64,000 bases of DNA from the NCBI GenBank assembly GCA_030425925.1, contig JAUHZO010000001.1, positions 372,001 through 436,000 of the forward strand, written 5' to 3'. Both the position numbers and the translations under genes were made by a program. Shown one piece after another: positions 1 to 6,171 of the stretch (position 1 is the first letter of the stretch; every line of letters starts with the position of its first letter). This stretch comes from Alphaproteobacteria bacterium. Its GTDB lineage: Bacteria > Pseudomonadota > Alphaproteobacteria > Rhodobacterales > Rhodobacteraceae. The notes under the pieces are model-generated. The model was not told where the DNA came from, ran no database searches, and saw only the letters and a list, made by a program, of their open reading frames with translations.

Positions 1-96
1 GGTGTAGTAATGGGCCCGACCGATATCGGCATCCTGCGCCGCGGCAGACACCGCCAGGATACCAAGGCCCAGCGCCGTCGCAATAATCGTCTTCAT
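1..96 (-). CDS. Partial exported protein, possibly c-type cytochrome
   Basis: This is the first 32 codons of a gene that runs off the left window edge. It begins at an ATG at 94-96, preceded by a good GGAGGA ribosome binding site. The residues form a typical signal peptide (MKTIIATALGLGILAVSAAAQ) followed by DADIGRAHYYT. In small c-type cytochromes a stretch like this often precedes the first CxxCH haem motif, but that motif is outside the window, so the cytochrome call is inference. A perfect TTGAC-N4-GTCAA box about 60 bp upstream suggests control by oxygen or nitric oxide through an Fnr/Dnr regulator, which fits a respiratory protein. Confidence 0.4.
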   Translation of the reverse strand, partial: MKTIIATALGLGILAVSAAAQDADIGRAHYYT

Positions 97-149
97 GTCC
101 GTCCTCCGATTCCCCCGCTCCAGCATGGCGCGGGGAAACGACGGCGTCC

Positions 150-163
150 TTGACGCGTGTCAA
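150..163. promoter_or_regulatory. Perfect Fnr/FixK/Dnr-type box
   Basis: The sequence TTGACGCGTGTCAA is a perfect TTGAC-N4-GTCAA palindrome. CRP/Fnr-family regulators of alphaproteobacteria (FnrL, FixK, NnrR/Dnr) bind this form. It lies between the truncated leftward gene (start at 96) and the rightward DUF1194 gene (start at 215), about 55-60 bp from either start codon. It could therefore serve either gene. The sequence shows the palindrome only; the identity of the regulator is inference. Confidence 0.65.
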
Positions 164-214
164 GCTGGAACCGGCGCGCCGTGGCGCTAGGATAGGGGCA
201 AACAGGAGGGCGAC

Positions 215-928
215 ATGCGTGGATTGGCTTTGGCACTGGCCTTGCTGGCCGGGATGGCGGCGGCGCAGGACACCGATCTGGAACTGGTACTGCTGGCGGA
301 CGCCTCAGGCAGCATCGACGTGCGCGAGATCGCCTTTCAGAGGGAAGGTTACGCCCAGGCGCTGACCGATCCCGAGGTGCTGGCCGAGATTGCCAATACC
401 GCCTATGGCAGCATCGCGGTGACCTATGTGGAATGGGCGGCCAACCAGGCGGTGGTTGCGGACTGGCGCCTGATCGACGGGCCCGCCGCGGCGGCGGCCT
501 TTGCCGATGAATTGCGGGCCAAGCCGCGCCAGGCCTATGGGCGCAACGCCATCGGAGCGGCCCTGCTGGAAGCGCTGCGCCTGATGGAGACCAATTCGCA
601 TGATGGCTGGCGGCGGGTGATCGACTTTTCCGGCGACAGCGCCAACAACTGGTCTGGCCCGCCCATCGAGGCCGCGCGCCAGCAGGTGCTGGCCGCGGGC
701 GTGACGATCAATGCGTTGCCGATCCTGCGCCCCGACGATCCGGGCCGCGCGCATGGCGGGCTGGAGGCGCTGTACGAAGAGCGGATCATCGGCGGGCCGG
801 GTGCCTTTGTCGTGACCGCCGAAAGTCGCGACTCGTTTGCCGCGGCGGTCAAACGGAAGCTGATCCTGGAAATCTCGGGCCGGATGCCGGAACGGCGCGT
901 GGCCGGGACGTCTACATCACGGCCCTGA
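215..928 (+). CDS. DUF1194 family VWA-like exported protein
   Basis: The 237-residue product has an N-terminal signal peptide (cleavage likely after AAAQ). It continues into a von Willebrand A-like fold: LVLLADASGSI near residue 25 carries the DxSxS part of a MIDAS metal site, and a later RVIDFSGDSANN segment fits the next core strand. This matches the DUF1194 family common in Rhodobacteraceae, whose biochemical role is not established. The start is supported by AGGAGG eight bases upstream. It ends 22 bp from the convergent next gene. Expected location is the periplasm or outside the cell. Confidence 0.8.
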   Translation: MRGLALALALLAGMAAAQDTDLELVLLADASGSIDVREIAFQREGYAQALTDPEVLAEIANTAYGSIAVTYVEWAANQAVVADWRLIDGPAAAAAFADELRAKPRQAYGRNAIGAALLEALRLMETNSHDGWRRVIDFSGDSANNWSGPPIEAARQQVLAAGVTINALPILRPDDPGRAHGGLEALYEERIIGGPGAFVVTAESRDSFAAAVKRKLILEISGRMPERRVAGTSTSRP

Positions 929-950
929 GATGCGCCGCACCGCGCCCGCC

Positions 951-2399
951 CTACTGCGGCCAGGGCAGCCCGCGGCCATCGGCAACCAGTTGTACCCTGA
1001 CCGGGCCGGTCGCCCCCGGCTGCGCCACGACCGACAGTGCCCTGCCATCGAAATCCCGCAGGCTCAGCCGCGCCGGCACGGCGTCGCGGACCAGCGCGTC
1101 GCGCAGCAGTTCCAGCGCGATCGCCTGACCCAGGCGCAGATCGGCGTGGTTCTCTGAGGGATAGGCACTGGCCGCGACCACACGCGCGAGGGCGTAGTCG
1201 CTGCACAGCAGGTCGCACTCCCGGTCCAGCCCGTGGCCCGGATGCGGCGTGCCCACCGACTGCAGGCGCTGCTGCGGCGTGGCAAAGACCGCCTTGAGCA
1301 ACGTGGCCAGCGCCCCGGCCACCACCAGATGTGTCGCGGTGTCCGACGGGTCCGGAACCGCGTCCTCGGGTCCGACCAGCGGCAGGAACAGGGATGGCGC
1401 ACAACGCGGCGCGCCGCGCAGGGCGGTATTGGCCCGTGAGACCCAGGCCAGCAGGTTCGGCGCGGCCTGCGCCAATTCGTCCGCCGCCTGCCGGACGGGA
1501 TCCTCGGGCCCGCCGCGGGACAGTTCCTCGCGGCCCAGATAGACCGCCATCCGCGCTGCCGTCACGGCCGGGCGGCTGGGGCGGTCGATCTGCGCATGAC
1601 GTGCAAGGGCAGCGCGCCGGGCGTGGGTTTCGGCCTCGGCCAGCAGACGGAACACCCGTCCGGCCCCCCAGCGCCCGCCTGCCGGACCTCCGGGGGCAAG
1701 ACCCGGCTGCATCGGCACCGCCGCCCCCAGCGCAGCCAGTGCCGCGTTGAAGAAGGGACGCGACGCGGGCGTGGCGGCGACGCGGGCCGCCAGCGCCGCC
1801 AGGCTTTCAGGGGCCGTCGGGCGCGGATCGCCGGGCAGCCGCAGCCCGGAACCGTTATGGGCCGCACACCAGCGGATCCAGTCCGAAACCGGCTGGTCCT
1901 CGCCGGGCAACGCCCCGGCCTCCACACCCTGCGCACTGCAAATATCGCGGGACAGCAGCGGCGACAGCCAGTCGCGCGGGCGGTCGGCCATTACTCCCCC
2001 GCGAAACAGGGTGCGCAAGGTCAACTGGCCATCGCCGTTCCAGCGCAGCTGGCGGCGATGGCCAGCCTCACCCAGACCGGTCCGGGAGCAGACCGCGACG
2101 GCTGCCTGCGGCGCGGCACTGGCGTCGAACCAGGACAGGTTGCGCAATTCGCAAAGCAGCTCGTGCAGGGTGAAGCGGGTGGTGCCGTCGATCTCGACGA
2201 CACTGTGCGGGTCGCCCAGCGCCTGAACCGGCACGTGGCGCATCAGCGCCAGGGCAAACATCTCGGCCATGTCACCGGCAAGTTCCGGTGCGCCAAGGAC
2301 GATGGGCGCGGCACCGGGCAGGCTCAGCGGGCGCGGCGCGCGCAGGCCGCCTTCGATGACACGGAACGCTGGGTGGGTCCGCTGTGTGCGCTGTGACAT
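951..2399 (-). CDS. Degenerate vanadium-haloperoxidase homologue
   Basis: The 482-residue product has no signal peptide. Several segments match the layout of bacterial vanadium-dependent bromoperoxidases as I remember it: AGDMAEMFALALMRHVP (about 41-57), TLFRGG (130-135), RPFFNAALAALG (214-225), THLVVAGALATLLKAVF (356-372, where the family has a GHATVAGA-type core) and RLGQAIALELLRD (422-434). The active-site parts are altered. The Lys/Arg-Pro region reads YLGREELSRGGPED, and the R-x5-H motif has Arg406 but Ala412 where the vanadate-binding His should be. It is probably a non-catalytic or repurposed family member. I chose the start at 2399 because AGGGGGA precedes it; the frame is open further upstream. 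It diverges from the S8 protease gene across a repeat-rich promoter region. Confidence 0.6.
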   Translation of the reverse strand: MSQRTQRTHPAFRVIEGGLRAPRPLSLPGAAPIVLGAPELAGDMAEMFALALMRHVPVQALGDPHSVVEIDGTTRFTLHELLCELRNLSWFDASAAPQAAVAVCSRTGLGEAGHRRQLRWNGDGQLTLRTLFRGGVMADRPRDWLSPLLSRDICSAQGVEAGALPGEDQPVSDWIRWCAAHNGSGLRLPGDPRPTAPESLAALAARVAATPASRPFFNAALAALGAAVPMQPGLAPGGPAGGRWGAGRVFRLLAEAETHARRAALARHAQIDRPSRPAVTAARMAVYLGREELSRGGPEDPVRQAADELAQAAPNLLAWVSRANTALRGAPRCAPSLFLPLVGPEDAVPDPSDTATHLVVAGALATLLKAVFATPQQRLQSVGTPHPGHGLDRECDLLCSDYALARVVAASAYPSENHADLRLGQAIALELLRDALVRDAVPARLSLRDFDGRALSVVAQPGATGPVRVQLVADGRGLPWPQ

Positions 2400-2473
2400 G
2401 GTCTGTCCCCCTGGCGGGCGGCGTAACGCCCTGGTCTTGGCAGTTGACGAAAGGTTAAGCGCACTTTGCGCGC

Positions 2474-2528
2474 CCATCGTGATCGCTACGCAAATCCATC
2501 GTGAATCCATCGTGAACGCCTGTAAAAT
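2474..2528 (+). promoter_or_regulatory. 11/22-bp direct-repeat operator and -10 box
   Basis: Three exact copies of CCATCGTGA start at 2474, 2496 and 2507, so they are spaced 22 and 11 bp, with a degenerate copy in the empty slot at 2485. A TAAAAT hexamer at 2523-2528 follows the core of the last copy (CATCGTG) by 8 bp. An inverted copy of TCGTGAACG (2510-2518) occurs at 2536-2544. SARP-family activators bind direct repeats with 11-bp or 22-bp spacing just upstream of the -10 box in place of a -35 element. A SARP-like gene lies 3.7 kb away. The repeats are seen directly; the regulator assignment is inference. The S8 protease gene starts downstream at 2661. Confidence 0.6.
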
Positions 2529-2660
2529 TGCGCAGCGTTCACGAAAATTCCCCCCGGCCACTCTGTAAATTCTCCGCAAATCCAGGGGGCTGGCTTGACG
2601 CATGAGCCTGCAGCGCCTTTGCTGAGGGCATAGAGACACCGATTATTTCAGGAGCGTTCG

Positions 2661-4748
2661 ATGCCCCAGACCTGGACCGATGCCATCCAAGGCGCCTTTC
2701 GGGATGCCTATCTCGACTGGTCGCTTCTGCTGCAGAGCCGCCGCGACGCCCTGCCACCGCAACGCGCGGATGCCGGGGCGCGGTACGAGCCGGTCTTTGT
2801 CCGCCTCAAGCCCGGCGGCACGCCTGCCGACATCGCCACGCGCCGCGCAACGCTGCGCCGCCTTGTGGTGGACCCGGGCAGCCCGCTGCTGATGGACCCG
2901 CATGAACTGGGCCTGCTGGAGGCGCGGGTGGCCGACCCGGCCTTTCTGGACGGGATGGCCGACGAATATGCCCTGTACCGCCGCCTGGGCACCGCGGATG
3001 ACAGCCATGGCTACCTGTTCGACGTGCTCGACACCGGAATGCCGGTGTCTCTCGATACCCGGGATCTGCCCGATGCCCCTGCCCCCACGGCCCTGCCCGG
3101 CGTGACAGGTGACGGCACCCGCCCCATCGTGGCGGCGATTGATGACGGGATCGGTTTTCTGAACGCCCGGTTCCGGCGCATCGACGAAAACGGCGTGCAT
3201 CACAGCCGCTTTCACGCGGTCTGGCTGCAGGCGCTGGAGCAAAGCGCCCGCGGTGCCGCGCGCTGCGTCTGCGGCACCGTGCTGGACCGGGTCGATATAG
3301 CCGCGCTGCTGCCCGCCGACGGCCGCGCGGACGAAGCCGCCGCCTATGCCGCGCTGAATGCAGGGCTTTATGGTCCGGGCAGCCGCCGGTCGACGGAATA
3401 CGCCTCCAGCCACGGAACCCATGTGCTGGACCTGGCCGCCGGTGCCGAACCCGACGATGCACAGGACCCGGCGCGGGACTGGCCGCTGCTCGGGGTGCAA
3501 CTGCCGCCCGAGGCGGTGGGCGACACGTCGGGCACGAGGTTCGAAAGCTACATGGTGCAGGCGGTGCGCTGGATCCTGCTGCAGGCCCGCGGCATCGACA
3601 GCACCGCCCCGGTGATCGTGAACATCTCGCTGGGCATCCTGGCCGGGCCGAAGGATGGCAGCCGGTTCTGCGAATACCAGATCGCCCGCGAGGCCGCGCA
3701 ATGGGAACGCGTGACCGGTCAGCCGGTGCGGATCGTCTGGAGCTTTGGCAACAATCATCACAGCGATCTGGTGGCCAGCTATGCCTTCGAGGCCGAAGCC
3801 AACCGTGCTGAGCCCGAGCGAGAGATCACCTGGCGCGCCCAGCCCGGCGACCAGACCGCCAGCTATCTCGAACTGCACACCCACGGGGCCGACAGCACAG
3901 CCGTGCAGATCGCGCTGACCGCCCCCGACGGCACCGCGTCGGGCTTTGCCCCGCTGGCCCCGGGCGAGATGCGCACGCTGCAAAGCGATGGCCGCGCGGT
4001 GGCGCGGCTCTATCATGTTGCGGCACGGGATTACGGCACCGGCACCACCTGCCCGGCCCATTACGTCTTTGCCCTGGCCCCGACCGAAGCCCGGAAGGCC
4101 ACAGAGGCGGTGGCAGACTCAGGGGCCTGGCGTGTCGGTCTGCGTCATGACGGCGCGGCGGCGCTGACGGTGACGCTGCAGGTGCAGCGGGACGATTCGC
4201 CGGGCGGGTTCCGGACCCAGGCGCGGCAGGCCTATCTGGACCATCCCGGCGCCTATGGCTGGGATGACGAGAGGCTGCAATACACCGCACTCGCCCCCGA
4301 TTGCCCGATCACCCATGCCGGCAGCCACAGCGCGCTGACCACGGCCCCGGCCCGGCAGGTGTTTTCCGCGGCAGCCGCCCGGCGTCACAGCGGCACGGAT
4401 GGCTTTGCCTTTCGCCCGGCCAGCTATTCGGCGCAGGGGGCGGACTGGTCGGTGCCCGGGCCCACCGGCGCCACGCTGGCCGAAGACGGCCGTCACCACC
4501 CCGGACGGCTGGCGGCCGGTACGTTTTCGGGCAGCACCTCGATCCTCAGCGGCACCAGCGCCGCGGCAGGCCTCATGAGCCGCGCGCTGGCGCTGTCGGC
4601 GGCGGGCCTGACGGCCGGGGCATCCGGCGCGCCTTGCGATGATTTCTCGGCCACTGGGCTGAGCCTGCACAGCGTCCCGCCGGGCCACCGCGCGCGGCTG
4701 GGGGCCTGCGTGGTCGATGTGCCGGACCGGCGGATGCCCCGTCGCTGA
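2661..4748 (+). CDS. Subtilisin-like S8 serine peptidase, leaderless
   Basis: The 695-residue protein carries the subtilase triad: Asp161 in VAAIDDGIGF, His251 in SSHGTHVLDLAAG and Ser633 in SILSGTSAAAG. The oxyanion Asn is probably in SFGNNHH near 364. About 180 residues (roughly 370-550) separate that strand from the catalytic serine and look like an inserted beta-sandwich domain. The first 150 residues do not resemble a secretion signal or a normal inhibitor propeptide, so the enzyme may act inside the cell or leave by an unknown route. AGGAG precedes the ATG. It diverges from the haloperoxidase-like gene and converges with the PAP2 gene, suggesting a functional cluster. Substrate is unknown. 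Confidence 0.85.
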   Translation: MPQTWTDAIQGAFRDAYLDWSLLLQSRRDALPPQRADAGARYEPVFVRLKPGGTPADIATRRATLRRLVVDPGSPLLMDPHELGLLEARVADPAFLDGMADEYALYRRLGTADDSHGYLFDVLDTGMPVSLDTRDLPDAPAPTALPGVTGDGTRPIVAAIDDGIGFLNARFRRIDENGVHHSRFHAVWLQALEQSARGAARCVCGTVLDRVDIAALLPADGRADEAAAYAALNAGLYGPGSRRSTEYASSHGTHVLDLAAGAEPDDAQDPARDWPLLGVQLPPEAVGDTSGTRFESYMVQAVRWILLQARGIDSTAPVIVNISLGILAGPKDGSRFCEYQIAREAAQWERVTGQPVRIVWSFGNNHHSDLVASYAFEAEANRAEPEREITWRAQPGDQTASYLELHTHGADSTAVQIALTAPDGTASGFAPLAPGEMRTLQSDGRAVARLYHVAARDYGTGTTCPAHYVFALAPTEARKATEAVADSGAWRVGLRHDGAAALTVTLQVQRDDSPGGFRTQARQAYLDHPGAYGWDDERLQYTALAPDCPITHAGSHSALTTAPARQVFSAAAARRHSGTDGFAFRPASYSAQGADWSVPGPTGATLAEDGRHHPGRLAAGTFSGSTSILSGTSAAAGLMSRALALSAAGLTAGASGAPCDDFSATGLSLHSVPPGHRARLGACVVDVPDRRMPRR

Positions 4749-4771
4749 GCCGGGCCCCCGGAAATGTGAAA

Positions 4772-4829
4772 CCGGGGCACAAGGTGCCCCGGCTCACTGG
4801 CCAACATGGCCCGCACGACCGTGCGGGCC
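4772..4829. terminator. Twin hairpins between convergent genes
   Basis: Two GC-rich hairpins lie in the 95-bp gap between the S8 peptidase and the PAP2 gene. The first pairs CCGGGGCAC (4772-4780) with GTGCCCCGG (4784-4792). The second pairs GGCCCGCAC (4808-4816) with GTGCGGGCC (4821-4829). Neither has a clear T tract, so termination is likely but not certain. Confidence 0.5.
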
Positions 4830-4843
4830 GCACCGTTATCCCC

Positions 4844-6010
4844 TTACCATTCGTCCTTGGCGATATCCCACATGGTGGCCAACCAGTCGGGACGGGCCGT
4901 ATTGGCGAAGGTGACCTGCGACGACTCGATATGCGTGCCGCCCTTGAGTTCGGAAGAAAGCAGGCCGAGGTTGAAATCTCCTTTATAGCGGTCGCCGTGA
5001 TACACGCGGGCCGTCGTCTGGGTCTCGCCATCCAGCAAGCGGATCAGCGCTTCGGCCAGCGAGATGCCCAGCACCGCCCCGGCCATGCTGTCGCTGGGGA
5101 AGTGCACACCGGCCACGGTGCGGTTGATCGCGATGCGAGCGGCGTGGCGGTAGAGTTCGTTGCCGCGGGCAATCTCGTCCGCCGGATCGAACGGCGCGTT
5201 GTAGAACAGCCGCGTCAGCAACGTCGCCACCGCAAACGATTCGGTGGCATGCCCCGACGGCCAGGCCCCGTGCGGCGGCGTCTGGATCATCGGCTGCACC
5301 TTGTAGGACATCGCGATGGGACGGGCGACGTCAAAGGCGTGCTTGACCGGCATCTCGATCCGGTTGCACAGGCGGTGCACGGCGTTGTTGATCTCGATCG
5401 TCCAGGGCGTCGCCCCCGGCGCCACATAGCCCACCAGCGCAAAGAAGCTCTGGATGTCGCCGGTCTGCATGATGATCTCGGCTTGACGGTCCACCCGCAG
5501 ATCGGCGGCGGCGCGCAGGTAAGGCAGCTGGTGCTCGGCCAGAAAGGCATCGTCGGGCTTGTTCAGCGTGACGATCGGCGTGCCCTTGAACAGGACCGAC
5601 CCGCTGGGGCTGGCCGCTTCGGCCGCTGCGAAGGACACGTCATACATGGCCTCGATCGCCTGATCGACGACGGCCTGACGCTGCCAGCTGCCCATGACCT
5701 TGAGCGCGGCCCAGCGCGACCGGCCGGTGCTTTTGGGGCTGCGATCGGCCTTGCCGTCCCAGAACCCGACCGTGCCGTCCCGAGCGCTGCCCAGAGCGCT
5801 GGCGGAAAACGGGCTGTCGCCGCCGGCCTGATTGCCCTGGTTACCCTGGTTCCCCTGGTTCCCCTGATTGCCCTGGTTCCCTTGGTTCCCCTGGTTCCCC
5901 TGATTGCCCTGGTTCCCCTGATTGCCCTGGTTCCCCTGGTTCCCCTGATTGCCCTGGTTCCCCTGATTACCCTGGTTGCCCTGGTTCCCCTGATTGCCGG
6001 AAATCGCCAT
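4844..6010 (-). CDS. PAP2/vanadium-haloperoxidase-fold enzyme with GNQ repeats
   Basis: The 388-residue product starts MAIS and then has nineteen perfect Gly-Asn-Gln repeats (residues 5-61). The catalytic domain follows with the complete PAP2/haloperoxidase signature: K223-x6-R230-P231, P251-S-G-H254 and R297-x5-H303-x3-D307. This site binds phosphate in acid phosphatases and vanadate in haloperoxidases, so the enzyme could be either. The R-x5-H-x3-D spacing is the usual phosphatase form. No signal peptide or membrane helix is evident, unlike most lipid-phosphate PAP2 enzymes. It lies between the protease and a SARP-like regulator, and shares its promoter region with the regulator. Confidence 0.8.
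   Translation of the reverse strand: MAISGNQGNQGNQGNQGNQGNQGNQGNQGNQGNQGNQGNQGNQGNQGNQGNQGNQGNQGNQAGGDSPFSASALGSARDGTVGFWDGKADRSPKSTGRSRWAALKVMGSWQRQAVVDQAIEAMYDVSFAAAEAASPSGSVLFKGTPIVTLNKPDDAFLAEHQLPYLRAAADLRVDRQAEIIMQTGDIQSFFALVGYVAPGATPWTIEINNAVHRLCNRIEMPVKHAFDVARPIAMSYKVQPMIQTPPHGAWPSGHATESFAVATLLTRLFYNAPFDPADEIARGNELYRHAARIAINRTVAGVHFPSDSMAGAVLGISLAEALIRLLDGETQTTARVYHGDRYKGDFNLGLLSSELKGGTHIESSQVTFANTARPDWLATMWDIAKDEW
5828..5998 (-). repeat. 19 tandem 9-bp units encoding Gly-Asn-Gln
   Basis: This 171-bp tandem array encodes 19 uninterrupted GNQ triplets at the start of the PAP2-like protein. The units differ by synonymous bases (GGC AAT CAG, GGG AAC CAG, GGT AAC CAG, GGG AAC CAA and others) while the protein stays perfect. 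That pattern suggests selection on the amino-acid sequence, not only slippage. Array length may vary between strains. Confidence 0.95.
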
Positions 6011-6083
6011 CTAAAACCTCCTGTGCTTATACCCGGAAGACTGCGGAAACTCTCTTGCACCGTCAAAGCGGAACCGGTTCGCG

Positions 6084-6109
6084 TCACGACAATTTACGCG
6101 CATTTTACG
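6084..6109. promoter_or_regulatory. Short direct repeats in the PAP2/SARP intergenic region
   Basis: TTTACG occurs at 6093-6098 and 6104-6109, exactly 11 bp apart, with TCACG at 6084-6088 one turn before them. Read on the other strand the core is CGTRA, which resembles the CGTGA core of the 2474-2515 array. The 161-bp gap is shared by the divergent PAP2-like and SARP-like genes. This may be a weaker site for the same regulator; the match is short. Confidence 0.35.
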
Positions 6110-6171
6110 AAACTTGCCGGGTTGCGGTGTGAGTGTTACCTATACGTCACTAGGCATTGGGCTCACTCGGG

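Noticed and set aside
2400-2639. The upstream extension of the haloperoxidase-like frame to 2639
   Set aside because: It would run across the operator-like repeats and the S8 promoter. The ATG at 2399 has AGGGGGA upstream.
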